A DNA stretch of 64,000 nucleotides from Corynebacterium sp. 21KM1197 (GTDB lineage: Bacteria > Actinomycetota > Actinomycetes > Mycobacteriales > Mycobacteriaceae). Of this stretch, positions 9,047 through 17,144 are shown piece by piece. Below the pieces are notes generated by a model. That model was not told the DNA's origin and made no database searches. It worked only from the letters and a program-made list of their open reading frames with translations. A program made the position numbers and the translations under genes. Each line of letters starts with the position of its first letter. Positions within the stretch are counted from its first letter, which is position 1. The stretch lies in NCBI RefSeq assembly GCF_033783015.1, contig NZ_CP123907.1:248001-312000 (forward strand). The letters run 5' to 3'.

Positions 9047-9958
9047 CTAGGGGGTGGAGCCTTGGGCTTTGTGGAGCGCCTCCCTCGTCGCCGGGTGTAT
9101 GGGCAACACCCCCTCCGGTACCTGCTCGCGCGCGCGTAGGTGCGCGGCCAGCACCTCGTAGGCGGAATCGCCCATGAGGGCACGCAGTTCCGCCTCCTGG
9201 CTGATCCACACCGGCGTATCGGAGGTGTGGCAGCCGGGCGCGCTAGAGCAGTACCAGTCAAAATCCTCCCCGCCGTTGCCCCAGCCGCGGCGATCGTATT
9301 CCCCGATGGTGGTGCGCAGGATCTCGGTGCCGTCGGCACGCTCCTCCCATTCCTCGGTGCGCCGCAGCGGGAGTTGCCAGCACACCTCGGGCTTGTCCAC
9401 GGTGAGGTCGCGGCCCTCGGCCACGCACCACTGGTGAATGGCGCAGCCGGCCCCGGTGGGCCAGCCGCGTCGGTTGGCAAAGATGCAGGCCCCGTCCACC
9501 ACCTTGGTTTTGAGGGCGGGCTCGGGGTTGCCCTCCTCGTCATCGAGTTCGTCCCACACCAGCCAGGGCTCCAGGTCCTCGGGCTCGCCGTGAGCGAGGT
9601 ATTCCTCTACCCCTGCCGGGCGCAACTGCCAGTAGCGGGCGGGGAGGGCGGAGACGGCGTCGTAAAGCTGATCGCGGTCCACCTCGTCGGAGAGGAAGGC
9701 TCCGTGGTTGCAGCAGCCGACGTCGGGAAGCTCCGCGCTGATGCCGTGGCAGGCGCTGGTGCCAAAGGTGCAGTGCCAGTGCGATTCCATCCAGGTGAGG
9801 TCGATGCTAAACACGTGGTGGGGATCGGTGGGGTGGGTGAACTCAAACCACTCCCGGGGGAAATCCGGGGCCTTTTCCACACCGCTGGCCACGGACTTCC
9901 CGGCGGGGGAGGAGGCGGGAAAACCGAGAAAAACCTGGGTGGATTGTGGGTGATTCAC
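9047..9958 (-). CDS. conserved cysteine-rich actinobacterial protein (Rv0495c-like)
   Basis: The 303-residue protein sits where M. tuberculosis has Rv0495c, between regX3 and ppx. Its eleven or so cysteines fall in clusters: CTFGTSAC, then [35 protein letters not shown] and WYCSSAPGC. Such spacing suggests a metal or Fe-S site, but this is an inference. It is soluble with no signal peptide. The GTG at 9958 is chosen because TACCCT lies eight bases upstream; an earlier open frame would run through the ppx start. Confidence 0.75.
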   Translation of the reverse strand: MNHPQSTQVFLGFPASSPAGKSVASGVEKAPDFPREWFEFTHPTDPHHVFSIDLTWMESHWHCTFGTSACHGISAELPDVGCCNHGAFLSDEVDRDQLYDAVSALPARYWQLRPAGVEEYLAHGEPEDLEPWLVWDELDDEEGNPEPALKTKVVDGACIFANRRGWPTGAGCAIHQWCVAEGRDLTVDKPEVCWQLPLRRTEEWEERADGTEILRTTIGEYDRRGWGNGGEDFDWYCSSAPGCHTSDTPVWISQEAELRALMGDSAYEVLAAHLRAREQVPEGVLPIHPATREALHKAQGSTP

Positions 9959-9966
9959 ACCTGATG

Positions 9967-9985
9967 AGGGTAGACCGTCTACCCT
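9967..9985. promoter_or_regulatory. palindromic divergent promoter of the Cys-rich gene and ppx
   Basis: AGGGTAGA (9967-9974) and TCTACCCT (9978-9985) form a perfect 8-bp inverted repeat with a 3-base centre. Each arm carries a TACCCT -10 hexamer: the right arm is seven bases before the ppx GTG (9993) and the left arm is eight bases before the opposite GTG (9958). The symmetry could also serve a dimeric regulator. Confidence 0.65.
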
Positions 9986-9992
9986 ATAGGGT

Positions 9993-10940
9993 GTGCGATT
10001 AGGTGTATTGGATGTGGGCAGCAACACTGTTCATTTGGTAGCGGTGGATGCCAAGCCCGGCGGGCGGCCCACTCCGATGAGCGATTGGAAGACCGCGATC
10101 AAACTCGTGGAACTCCTTGACGCTCAGGGGGCCATCCACGATAAGGGGATTAAGAAGCTCACCAAGGCGGTGAGCGAGTCCGCCGATCTGGCCCGGCAAC
10201 TGGGCTGCGAGGAATTGATCGCCTTTGCTACCTCGGCGGTGCGCTCCGCCACCAACTCCGAGGACGTGCTCGCCCACGTGCACAAGGAAACCGGCGTGCG
10301 GCTGGAGGTGCTCTCCGGGGAGGACGAGGCGCGCCTGACCTTCCTGGCGGTGCGCCGCTGGCACGGCTGGTCCGCCGGGCGGATCACCAACCTGGACATC
10401 GGCGGCGGCTCCCTGGAAATCTCCACGGGCTCGGACGAGCAGCCGGACGCCGCTTTTTCGCTCAACCTCGGAGCGGGTAGATTGACCCACGAGTGGTTTG
10501 ATACCGATCCGCCCGAGCGGAAAAAGATCAATCTGCTGCGCGACTTCATTGACGCCGAGTTGGTGGAACCGGCCCGCCAGGTGCGTAGTTTTGGCCCCGC
10601 CCGCATCGCCGTGGGCACCTCCAAGACGTTCCGCACCCTGGCCCGGCTCACGGGTGCCGCGCCGTCCGCGGAGGGGCCCTACGTGACGCGCACGCTCACC
10701 GCTCCCGGCCTGCGCCAACTGATCGCCTTCATCTCCCGCATGACGGCCTCGGATCGCGCGGAACTAGAGGGCGTGAGTTCGGATAGGTCGCATCAGATCG
10801 TGGCGGGAGCGCTGGTGGCCGAGGCCGCCATGCGCGCCCTGGGCTTGGAAAAGATTGATATTTGCCCGTGGGCGCTGCGCGAGGGCGTTATTCTACAGCG
10901 GATAGACAAGGGACTGGAAAGAGGAGAGGAAGCACGATGA
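9993..10940 (+). CDS. ppx: exopolyphosphatase / guanosine pentaphosphatase family protein
   Basis: This 315-residue Ppx/GppA protein belongs to the ASKHA ATPase fold and should hydrolyse terminal phosphates of polyphosphate or pppGpp. It shows [11 protein letters not shown] (phosphate loop 1), [24 protein letters not shown], the second loop [11 protein letters not shown] and [12 protein letters not shown]. The short actinobacterial form lacks the C-terminal HD domain of the E. coli enzyme. The GTG at 9993 is leaderless by position. Its stop overlaps the next start (ATGA at 10937-10940). Confidence 0.9.
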   Translation: MRLGVLDVGSNTVHLVAVDAKPGGRPTPMSDWKTAIKLVELLDAQGAIHDKGIKKLTKAVSESADLARQLGCEELIAFATSAVRSATNSEDVLAHVHKETGVRLEVLSGEDEARLTFLAVRRWHGWSAGRITNLDIGGGSLEISTGSDEQPDAAFSLNLGAGRLTHEWFDTDPPERKKINLLRDFIDAELVEPARQVRSFGPARIAVGTSKTFRTLARLTGAAPSAEGPYVTRTLTAPGLRQLIAFISRMTASDRAELEGVSSDRSHQIVAGALVAEAAMRALGLEKIDICPWALREGVILQRIDKGLERGEEAR

Positions 10941-12706
10941 GTGACGAGGAAAAGCAACTCACCGTTGCCGAGCTTTTAGAACGCGCCCAGGCCAACCGTG
11001 GCGGCGCTGCCCAGCGTTCCACCGGGCGACGTCGCCGCCGCAGCCTGGAGGACGGCGGCATCTCCGTGGCGGAACTCACGGGCTCCCTCTCCCGCGTGAA
11101 GGACAAGCCCGCCGAGTCCCGCCACTCCTCGGTGCCCATTGATACCCCGGAGTCCGAGCGGCGCCCCCGCTCCTCCTCCACGCCCTCGGTGACCGGATTT
11201 AAGCCCACGCCCACCCCCGCTCGGGGGCAGGGCGTGCAGTCCGCCCCGCGTCCGGCTTCGGGCGGGTCTGCTACATCGTCTGGTTCCGCTACCGGCGCGG
11301 CTCCGGAGAGCGTTCGACGCACCCCCGCCGCCACCAGCCCCGTTAAGCCCGCGCCGGGTGTTGCTCCCGGTTCTGCTTCTCGACGCCCCGGTGGTGCCAC
11401 GGGGGCTTCTTCTTCGGGTGCTCCGAGTTCTGGTGCTTCGGCTTCTGCCTCGGGTGTGGCGGCGCGCGGTGGTGCCTCCGGCTCGGCAGCCTCCCGGGGT
11501 GTTATGGACCAGGCACCTTCGGCCGCCGCCAAGAAACCGGCTGGGCGAACCCAGGGTGTGCCGCAGGCCTCTGGTACACCGCAAGCCTCGGGTGCTAAGA
11601 CTCCGAGTGCGGGGAAATCTACCCCTGCGGCGCGCCCCGGTGCTCAGCGTTCGGGCGGCCCGCAGGCGGGTTACCAGCGTCCGGGGGCTCAGCCTGGTAC
11701 GAAGCCCGCTGCGCAGAAGCCGGGTGCTCAGCAGTCCGGCCCGCAGCGGCCTGGTTCTCAACGTTCTAGCGCCCAAGGTTCTAGTTCTCAGGGCTCTAGT
11801 GCCCAACGGGCGGGTTCTGCGGGGCCTCAGCGCTCGGGCTCCTCGCAGACGAGCGTGAACCAGGGAACCAGGGGAACCCAGGGAGTAACGCCCCAGGGCG
11901 CGCAGGGAGTGGTGCCGCAGGGCAAGGCCGCGTGGCCCATTCCCGATTCCGCGCGCCGGGCCGGGCAGCGCCCCGGTCAGGGCTCGACTCAGAGTACGCA
12001 GAGCACGGCGGGTGCCGCGCAGGGCAGTAAGCCCGGTGCCCGCCCGGCTGCGGGGATTCCGGGTGCCGCTGGTGCCCAGAAGCCCGTCTCGGCCGTGGAG
12101 CCCTCGGCGGAGGAAACCGCCGTGATCTTGCGCGTGGGTGGCACTAACGCGCAGAAGCAGGCCAAGAACGCTTCCCAGACCGCCGGAAAGGCGGGCAGCG
12201 CTGCGGGCGCTCAGACCAAGGGGGCCAAGGCCTCCGCGCAGGAGAACGCTGCGGAGGAGACCGGGCGTATCCCCCGCGTGGGAGACAAAAACTCCGCTCC
12301 GGTGGCCAGCCTTTACCAGCGTCCTGAGAAGGACGCGGAGGCCGGTGCCGCGAGCGGGGAAAAGAAGTCCGAGGACTCCGCCAAGGGCAAGAAGCCGCAG
12401 AAGCCCGGCGAGGGCGCGAAGAAGAAGCGCGAGCCGGAGCCCCGCACTGGGGCTGGCTCGGCGGTGCTCCTGGCCGTGATGGGCGTGGTGCTCGGTGCCC
12501 TGGTGTTCATCGGCTTTGATCAACTGTGGTCCTCCGGGCTGAGCCGCATTCTGGTGGGCGTGCTGGCAATTGCCGTCACCGGGATCATGGTGGGCGTGGT
12601 ACACGCCCTGCGCACCGCGCGCGATGGCGTTTCCATGAGCCTGGCGGCCGTGGTGGGCCTGCTGATGACCTTTGGCCCCTATATTCCGCATATGCTTCAG
12701 GGATAG
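10937..12706 (+). CDS. low-complexity membrane protein (Rv0497-like)
   Basis: Of 589 residues, about 60-400 are an extreme Ser/Gly/Ala/Gln/Pro-rich tract with short QRPG, SQRSS and QGSS repeats and scattered Lys/Arg. The N-terminus ([20 protein letters not shown]) is helical and conserved in this locus. The last 85 residues hold three transmembrane helices (around GSAVLLAVMGVVLGALVF, ILVGVLAIAVTGIMVGVV and LAAVVGLLMTFGPYI). The likely topology is a long disordered cytoplasmic region anchored at the C-terminus. It is translationally coupled to ppx. A strong terminator follows. Function is unknown. Confidence 0.85.
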   Translation: MSDEEKQLTVAELLERAQANRGGAAQRSTGRRRRRSLEDGGISVAELTGSLSRVKDKPAESRHSSVPIDTPESERRPRSSSTPSVTGFKPTPTPARGQGVQSAPRPASGGSATSSGSATGAAPESVRRTPAATSPVKPAPGVAPGSASRRPGGATGASSSGAPSSGASASASGVAARGGASGSAASRGVMDQAPSAAAKKPAGRTQGVPQASGTPQASGAKTPSAGKSTPAARPGAQRSGGPQAGYQRPGAQPGTKPAAQKPGAQQSGPQRPGSQRSSAQGSSSQGSSAQRAGSAGPQRSGSSQTSVNQGTRGTQGVTPQGAQGVVPQGKAAWPIPDSARRAGQRPGQGSTQSTQSTAGAAQGSKPGARPAAGIPGAAGAQKPVSAVEPSAEETAVILRVGGTNAQKQAKNASQTAGKAGSAAGAQTKGAKASAQENAAEETGRIPRVGDKNSAPVASLYQRPEKDAEAGAASGEKKSEDSAKGKKPQKPGEGAKKKREPEPRTGAGSAVLLAVMGVVLGALVFIGFDQLWSSGLSRILVGVLAIAVTGIMVGVVHALRTARDGVSMSLAAVVGLLMTFGPYIPHMLQG

Positions 12707-12740
12707 TTCACTGAGGCGGCCTTATTGGTGAGGTCGTGGA

Positions 12741-12772
12741 AGCCGGGCGGTTGGCTGACCGCCCGGCTTTTC
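12741..12772 (+). terminator. intrinsic terminator after the low-complexity membrane gene
   Basis: A 10-bp perfect stem AGCCGGGCGG / CCGCCCGGCT with an 8-base loop is followed by TTTT. Confidence 0.9.
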
Positions 12773-12894
12773 TATGGCTGGGGGCACGTGGGTTTAGGTG
12801 GCTGAGGCTCGCGTGCTGGCTGCGGCGCGGCGGTGGCTGCTGTGCTGTGATGCCTCTGCTGCGCGGCGCGTGCACCTATGGCAGGGTGGGGTGC

Positions 12895-13728
12895 ATGACT
12901 TCAATCGCAGTAATTGGCGGCGGAAAAATCGGTGAGGCCCTCGTAGGCGGCCTCGTGGCGGCGGGCACTAGCCCCGCACAGATCGTGGTGACCAACCGTT
13001 CCTCGGAGCGCAGCGAATACCTCCGCGAGCGCTACGGCGTGGAAACCACCTCGGATAACACCCAGGCGGCTTCCGGGGCGGAGACGGTGTTTCTGTGTGT
13101 GAAGCCCAAGATGATCGGCGGCGTGCTGCGCGAGATCGCGGAAACCATCAACGATAACGATGCAGACACCACCGTGGTCTCTATGGCGGCTGGTCTTTCC
13201 CTGGCCTCCCTCCAGGAGGATCTTTCCGCGGGCACGGCCATCGTGCGCGTCATGCCCAATACCCCCATGATGGTGGGCAAGGGCGTGTGCGCGGTGGCCT
13301 CGGGGCGCTTCGTGAGTGAGGAGCAGGCCAGCGCCGTCAAGGAACTGCTCAGCGCCGTGGGCACCGTGGTGGAGGTGGCCGAGGAGGACATGGACGCCGT
13401 GACGGCCCTGGCGGGTTCCTCCCCGGCCTACGTGTACCTGGTTGCGGAGGCGCTTATCGACGCCGGGGTGAGCCTTGGCCTCACGCGCGACGTGGCCACG
13501 AGGCTGGCTTCCGGTGCGATCGAGGGAGCGGGGGCCATGCTGGCCCAGGAGGGGGCCGACGCCACGACGCTGCGCGCTAATGTCTCCTCCCCGGCGGGAA
13601 CCACCGTGGCGGCTCTGCGGGAGTTGGAGGAATCGGGGATCCGGGGTGCGTTCTTCCGCGCGGCGGAGGCTTGCGCGCTGCGTTCCAAGGAACTGGGTGC
13701 CCCGGTGGCGCCTCCTGTGGAGGACTAA
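12895..13728 (+). CDS. proC: pyrroline-5-carboxylate reductase ProC
   Basis: ProC makes proline from pyrroline-5-carboxylate with NAD(P)H. The 277 residues start [20 protein letters not shown], a dinucleotide-binding loop, and contain [23 protein letters not shown] and the family signature region [21 protein letters not shown], ending in the all-helical dimerisation domain. The ATG at 12895 is chosen from the conserved N-terminus; no good ribosome site is visible. The codons for Leu-Ile-Asp at 13453 form one of the GCTTATCGACG copies. Confidence 0.93.
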   Translation: MTSIAVIGGGKIGEALVGGLVAAGTSPAQIVVTNRSSERSEYLRERYGVETTSDNTQAASGAETVFLCVKPKMIGGVLREIAETINDNDADTTVVSMAAGLSLASLQEDLSAGTAIVRVMPNTPMMVGKGVCAVASGRFVSEEQASAVKELLSAVGTVVEVAEEDMDAVTALAGSSPAYVYLVAEALIDAGVSLGLTRDVATRLASGAIEGAGAMLAQEGADATTLRANVSSPAGTTVAALRELEESGIRGAFFRAAEACALRSKELGAPVAPPVED

Positions 13729-13934
13729 GGCCTGTGGGGCTGGGGCTGCTCGTGGCTGTTTGTGGTGCCCCATGAGGCACTTTCCGCAGCACCAGGCCCC
13801 TTTGGGCACCCGGCATGGACTCAGGTCGCACCAGTCACACATTTCACGCTAAACTTGTTGCAGCACGTGCGTGATTCGTTCTGTGGGAGGGGAAGCCTAC
13901 AGCGCGCCACCTGCTTGTGAAGGGTTAGGTAACT
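13729..13934. other. intergenic region proC to HTH gene
   Basis: This 206-base stretch has no convincing gene. It contains, on the minus strand at 13821-13841, a copy of the TGTGTGACTGGTG core that recurs in the tandem units at 23.6 and 62.9 kb. GAAGGG at 13919-13924 can serve as ribosome site for the next gene. Confidence 0.5.
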
Positions 13935-14126
13935 ATGGCTAATGAAGATAAAGGAACTTTTCTGACGGTCGCGGAGGTCGCGGAGATCATGCGCGTTTCC
14001 AAGATGACCGTGTACCGCCTGGTGCACTCCGGTGAACTGCCCGCCGTGCGCGTGGGTCGCTCCTTCCGCGTGCACGACAAGGCGGTGAACGAGTACCTGG
14101 ACTCCTCGTACTACGAGGTGGGGTAG
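13935..14126 (+). CDS. small BldC/excisionase-type helix-turn-helix protein
   Basis: This 63-residue protein is a single MerR-like winged helix: FLTVAEVAEIMRVSKMTVYR forms the helix-turn-helix and LVHSGELPAVRVGRSFRVHD the wing. It matches Rv0500A, which sits in the same place next to proC and the bS22 gene. BldC-type proteins bind DNA cooperatively in arrays and act as regulators; excisionases share the fold. No integrase is nearby, so a chromosomal regulator is more likely. GAAGGG lies ten bases before the ATG. Confidence 0.9.
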   Translation: MANEDKGTFLTVAEVAEIMRVSKMTVYRLVHSGELPAVRVGRSFRVHDKAVNEYLDSSYYEVG

Positions 14127-14227
14127 AGTTCCCTTTGATCTAGACCGCCCGCCGCGTCCTATCGGGGCTTGCTGGGTCCGAGGCTCTACTTGGCTTGCTT
14201 CTGTGTGGGGCGTGGCGGGTGTGATTT

Positions 14228-14256
14228 TTGGTAGCACCTAGTGCTGCCGCTAAAGT
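14228..14256 (+). promoter_or_regulatory. promoter of the bS22 gene with a palindromic spacer
   Basis: TTGGTA (14228-14233), a 17-base spacer and TAAAGT (14251-14256) form a good sigma-A promoter. The spacer holds AGCAC-CTA-GTGCT, a perfect inverted repeat that could be an operator. The transcript would have a leader of about 70 bases. Confidence 0.6.
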
Positions 14257-14333
14257 GGAGAGCATTCGTGCCAGCACAGGTGCGCGTGCTCGGCAGAACA
14301 GAAGTACAACAACGAGGTAAGTGAGGTAGCCCT

Positions 14334-14435
14334 ATGGGTTCCGTGATTAAGAAGCGCCGCAAGCGCATGTCCAAGAAGAAGCACCGCAAGATGCTGCGAC
14401 GCACGCGCGTGCAGCGTCGTAAGTTGGGCAAGTAA
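14334..14435 (+). CDS. 30S ribosomal protein bS22 (AURKAIP1/COX24-type)
   Basis: This 33-residue protein is half Lys and Arg, starting [19 protein letters not shown] and ending VQRRKLGK. It is nearly identical to the mycobacterial Rv0500B product, the small subunit protein bS22 seen at the decoding-centre side of actinobacterial ribosomes. GAGG eight bases upstream is the ribosome site. It lies downstream of the HTH gene, as in M. tuberculosis, and is followed by a strong terminator. The length and sequence leave little doubt. Confidence 0.95.
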   Translation: MGSVIKKRRKRMSKKKHRKMLRRTRVQRRKLGK

Positions 14436-14486
14436 AGCCTTCTTGGGCTGTTTGCTGCGATATACGGCATAGCAGCATAGGGCAAT

Positions 14487-14536
14487 GCCTCTGGGGAGAC
14501 CACCATCGGCGGTCTCCCCAGAGGCGTTTGTGTTTT
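14487..14536 (+). terminator. intrinsic terminator of the bS22 gene
   Basis: A 15-bp perfect stem (14487-14501 with 14511-14525) and a 9-base loop precede GTTTGTGTTTT. Confidence 0.9.
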
Positions 14537-14617
14537 AGATGGTAGATAAGTGGGGTCTGCTATCAAAACTGTCTCTACGGTGTGAACTTTTCTTGGGAAC
14601 AGACGTCTACAGTTGTT

Positions 14618-14641
14618 GCGCTAGGGTAAACATCCTAGCGC
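14618..14641. terminator. inverted repeat at the 3' end of the ImmA-linked membrane gene
   Basis: GCGCTAGG (14618-14625) and CCTAGCGC (14634-14641) are perfect arms with an 8-base loop. The right arm touches the stop codon of the minus-strand gene. There is no clear T-run, so it may be an inefficient terminator or an mRNA-stability hairpin. Confidence 0.4.
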
Positions 14642-15048
14642 TATTCACCGTATCTATGATGATGCCCAGGTTCATGGGTCCAGTTGGATCCAGCCCCAGG
14701 GAAAAGGTATTTTGTCACCACCATCGCCAGACCAATCACTTGAGCGATGGTGGTGGTGATCCAAGCGATGATGATGGAATCGGAGAGTGGAAGACTTCTA
14801 TCGATCACCTGTATGTAGGCATATCCGATAAAAACGATGTCCATCACAATCAGCTGTAAAAGGACAAGGATTGGTATTCCGTATCCTAAGACCTTTTTGA
14901 GTCGGGAATCGAGCCGGTGATCCTCTATCTTGAGTTTATTTAACTCTTCTGAATAGGAGGCAAGGCTATTCCTTCCGGTCTTGTCACTTGTAGCCCCGGA
15001 GCTTTCCTTGGAGCTGGCGATGGCGTCATCCACCTCTGAGTTTGCCAT
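14641..15048 (-). CDS. membrane protein encoded with ImmA/IrrE peptidase
   Basis: The 135-residue protein has a Ser/Lys-rich soluble N-terminus (about 1-40), a charged helix (EELNKLKIEDHRLDSRLKK) and two transmembrane helices (YGIPILVLLQLIVMDIVFIG and SIIIAWITTTIAQVIGLAMV), ending GHHHRYGE. I do not recognise the family. Its ATG overlaps the ImmA stop (TGATG), so the two are made together. Base composition is much lower in GC than the flanking core genes, which points to acquisition. Partnering with an ImmA-type protease suggests a target, sensor or effector role, unproven. Confidence 0.75.
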   Translation of the reverse strand: MANSEVDDAIASSKESSGATSDKTGRNSLASYSEELNKLKIEDHRLDSRLKKVLGYGIPILVLLQLIVMDIVFIGYAYIQVIDRSLPLSDSIIIAWITTTIAQVIGLAMVVTKYLFPGAGSNWTHEPGHHHRYGE

Positions 15049-15584
15049 CAGATCAGCCTTAGATTCTTTAACCGATACTCCATGGAGGGTTTAGAGACGC
15101 CAAAGAATGAGGCGAGTGAGAATAAATCCGCGCCCAGCTGCCACAGTTGCCTGACGGCATAGCCTGGCATGAGGAGTTCTGCGGCAAAAGCGTTGGCATA
15201 CACTTCGTGGGGATCGCTCCCTTTGGCGGAATTATCATCCCTACGACGGTCAATCTGGGAGGTTTCCCCATCCTCCACCATGTGCCCTAACTCGTGCGCG
15301 CAGGTGAACCGCTGCCGAACAAAAGAGTAATCCGTGTCTACCCAGATTTGGGGGAGTTTGTATTGGTCCCCCTTGGGGCGGAACAATCCCTCTACGTCTT
15401 CGGGCATGTCCCCTCGATGGACTTCCGCTCCATACCGTGTGGCGATCTCAAATGGATCGACCGGAAATGTATCGGTATCCCAGTACTTCTCAAGGATGTT
15501 GGTTGCAGCGTCCGTAGCCTCACGGCGGATCGCGGCCACCTGTTCCGGGGCCAAACGCTCTGCAAACGCAGGCATCTGCCTCAC
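15048..15584 (-). CDS. ImmA/IrrE-family metallo-endopeptidase
   Basis: This 178-residue M78-family peptidase carries the zinc motif HELGH at residues 97-101 and a downstream EVYANAFAAELLMP block that supplies the third ligand. Relatives cleave repressor proteins, for example ImmA in ICEBs1 and IrrE in Deinococcus. Normally an XRE repressor is encoded alongside; none is present here. The C-terminal SMEYRLKNLRLI is typical of the family. AAGGGGTGAG lies about seven bases upstream of the ATG. It precedes and overlaps the membrane gene, and the pair interrupts the bS22-serB order conserved in relatives. Confidence 0.88.
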   Translation of the reverse strand: MRQMPAFAERLAPEQVAAIRREATDAATNILEKYWDTDTFPVDPFEIATRYGAEVHRGDMPEDVEGLFRPKGDQYKLPQIWVDTDYSFVRQRFTCAHELGHMVEDGETSQIDRRRDDNSAKGSDPHEVYANAFAAELLMPGYAVRQLWQLGADLFSLASFFGVSKPSMEYRLKNLRLI

Positions 15585-15612
15585 CCCTTTCCCTCTCCCT
15601 GTGCTCTGATTT

Positions 15613-15704
15613 GGATATTACGCATCATGCTTCGTGCGGCGCGTACTCATAACCCCGTCTACCCCCAAGTTTTCCCCTGTGTTCTAGGAGGATATTACAC
15701 GTCA
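15613..15704. repeat. two 15-bp direct repeats upstream of the ImmA gene
   Basis: GGATATTACGCATCA (15613-15627) and GGATATTACACGTCA (15690-15704) are 77 bp apart in the region between ImmA and serB and differ at three positions. They could be operators for the ImmA operon or promoter elements (TAATATCC on the minus strand). Confidence 0.5.
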
Positions 15705-15724
15705 GGCTCGCCTGCCAGGCACCC

Positions 15725-16783
15725 CTACCCCGCCCACCCCCGCCGCAACCTCCACCCCAGCAGACTGAACCCGGCCGTCGCCAGCCCCGGCAGCCCGTAG
15801 GTGCGGATCGCCTTGCGCACGTTGCGGTAGTCGCGCACCAGCCAGCCGCGCCGGTGGGCGGCGCGTCGCAAAGCGCGGTCGGGGTTGATCGCCACGGCGG
15901 TGCCCACCATGCTGAGCATGGGGATGTCATTGGAGGAATCCGAGTACGCGGTGCAGCGCTCCAGATCGAGTTTTTCCAGGGCCGCCAGGGCCGCCACGGC
16001 GTGTTTCTTGCCGGGCCCGTGGAGAATATCGCCCACGAGTTTCCCGGTGAATTTGCCGTCCTTGACCTCGGCTACGGTACCGAGTGCCCCGGTGAAGCCA
16101 AAGCGCTGGGCGAGGATCTGGGCAAGTTGCACCGGCGTGGCGGTGACCAGCCATACCTGCTGGCCCGCCGCGAGGTGCATGGCGGCGAGATCGCGGGTGC
16201 CAGGGAAGGCTTTGTCGAGCATGTGGCGGTCCACGATCTCCTCGCAGAGTTCGGTGAGTTCCGCCACGCTGCGGCCCTTGATGAACTCTAGGGCCTGATT
16301 GCGCCCGGCGGCCATGTCCTCGGCGTTTTCGGAGCCGGTGAGGCGGAACTTGAGCTGCTTCCATGCCATCGGAATGATCTCGGTGAGCCGGAAGTAGCGC
16401 TTGCGGGCCAGGCCAAAGGCCAGGGCCACCAGGGAGGAGCCCTGAATGAGGGTGTTGTCCACGTCGAAGAAGGCGGCCACGCCGGCGTCCTGGGGCACCT
16501 CGGGGTCGGTGGGGGAGAGGCGCAGGGAGCCTGCGGCCTCGATGGAGCCGCTGACGGATTCGATGCCGGAGTGGAAGGATTCCAGTGAGATCCCGTAGTT
16601 CTGTTCCACCGCGGCGGCCGCGGCGGCGCGCCCTGCCTCTTCCTGCTGGTCGTCGCCAAGCGGGGGCAGCGCGGTGCTGGCGAGGAAGCGCCGCAGGTTG
16701 CCGTGGCTGATGGACCAATTGACCAGGAAGTCGCGCGGCGAGGCGGGAAAGGAGGGCGGGTGGATCTCATGCACGCCCACCAT
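15725..16783 (-). CDS. HAD-IB family phosphatase (SerB1-like)
   Basis: The 352-residue protein contains FFDVDNTLIQGSS (nucleophile Asp and general acid Asp), VTATPVQLAQ and YSDSSNDIPMLSMVG, the three HAD motifs of the SerB-like IB subfamily, plus an N-terminal extension of about 100 residues rich in Ala. It corresponds to Rv0505c (SerB1) by position before the glutaredoxin and hemA. Serine phosphate is the annotated substrate for relatives but IB members also act on other phosphates. The ATG at 16783 follows TACCAG by seven bases, divergent from the glutaredoxin gene. Confidence 0.85.
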   Translation of the reverse strand: MVGVHEIHPPSFPASPRDFLVNWSISHGNLRRFLASTALPPLGDDQQEEAGRAAAAAAVEQNYGISLESFHSGIESVSGSIEAAGSLRLSPTDPEVPQDAGVAAFFDVDNTLIQGSSLVALAFGLARKRYFRLTEIIPMAWKQLKFRLTGSENAEDMAAGRNQALEFIKGRSVAELTELCEEIVDRHMLDKAFPGTRDLAAMHLAAGQQVWLVTATPVQLAQILAQRFGFTGALGTVAEVKDGKFTGKLVGDILHGPGKKHAVAALAALEKLDLERCTAYSDSSNDIPMLSMVGTAVAINPDRALRRAAHRRGWLVRDYRNVRKAIRTYGLPGLATAGFSLLGWRLRRGWAG

Positions 16784-16790
16784 CGTAGGC

Positions 16791-16800
16791 CTGGTAGGAC
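16791..16800. promoter_or_regulatory. overlapping divergent -10 boxes for the HAD phosphatase and glutaredoxin genes
   Basis: TAGGAC (16795-16800) is seven bases before the plus-strand GTG at 16808. TACCAG on the minus strand (16796-16791) is seven bases before the ATG at 16783. The two hexamers share two base pairs, the same design as at 1091-1100. Confidence 0.55.
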
Positions 16801-16807
16801 GGAGAGT

Positions 16808-17050
16808 GTGCAGAAACATCGTGTTCAGTTGATGGTGCGCTCCACCTGTGGCTCGTGTGCGCGGGTGGAGGCGCAGATTAGGCCGTTGTTGGAGCGGCAT
16901 GGGGTACCCTTGGAGATCTGCGACGTGGACTCCGATGTGGAGTGGGCGGCGGAGTTTGGGGATCGGGTGCCCGTGGTGGTGCTGGACGGGGAGGAGTTTG
17001 CCTGCTGGGAGGTGGATAACGAGGAGTTAGGCCACGCTTTGTTGGTCTGA
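16808..17050 (+). CDS. glutaredoxin-family thiol protein
   Basis: This 80-residue thioredoxin-fold protein has the active site STCGSCARV near its N-terminus, RVPVVVLDGEEF with the cis-proline (VPVV), and a short C-terminal helix. It matches Rv0508 in position, just upstream of hemA. It is probably a mycothiol- or thioredoxin-linked disulfide reductase. The GTG start at 16808 is placed by the TAGGAC box. Confidence 0.88.
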   Translation: MQKHRVQLMVRSTCGSCARVEAQIRPLLERHGVPLEICDVDSDVEWAAEFGDRVPVVVLDGEEFACWEVDNEELGHALLV

Positions 17051-17070
17051 GGGGAGAAAGCCTATTACGG

Positions 17071-17100
17071 TTGGCCTCAACTGAAAGATTCCCCTATTAT
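17071..17100 (+). promoter_or_regulatory. promoter of hemA
   Basis: TTGGCC (17071-17076), an 18-base spacer and TATTAT (17095-17100) form a recognisable promoter just after the glutaredoxin stop. Confidence 0.55.
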
Positions 17101-17144
17101 CCGCCTAAAGTTGGGGGATGTGGCAGAAAGCGGTGAATGGCAAC

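Noticed and set aside
9941..9960. possible GlxR (cAMP-receptor) site near the Cys-rich gene start
   Set aside because: TGTGGGTGATTCACA has spacing one base short of TGTGA-N6-TCACA and lies inside the coding start.
10976..12691. 571-codon minus-strand open frame opposite the low-complexity membrane gene
   Set aside because: Its Arg/Gly/Thr-rich composition follows directly from the S/G/A/Q codons on the plus strand; the plus frame has conserved ends and membrane helices.
15294..15800. 168-codon plus-strand frame over the ImmA gene
   Set aside because: It is antisense to the HELGH peptidase and lacks any domain or ribosome site.
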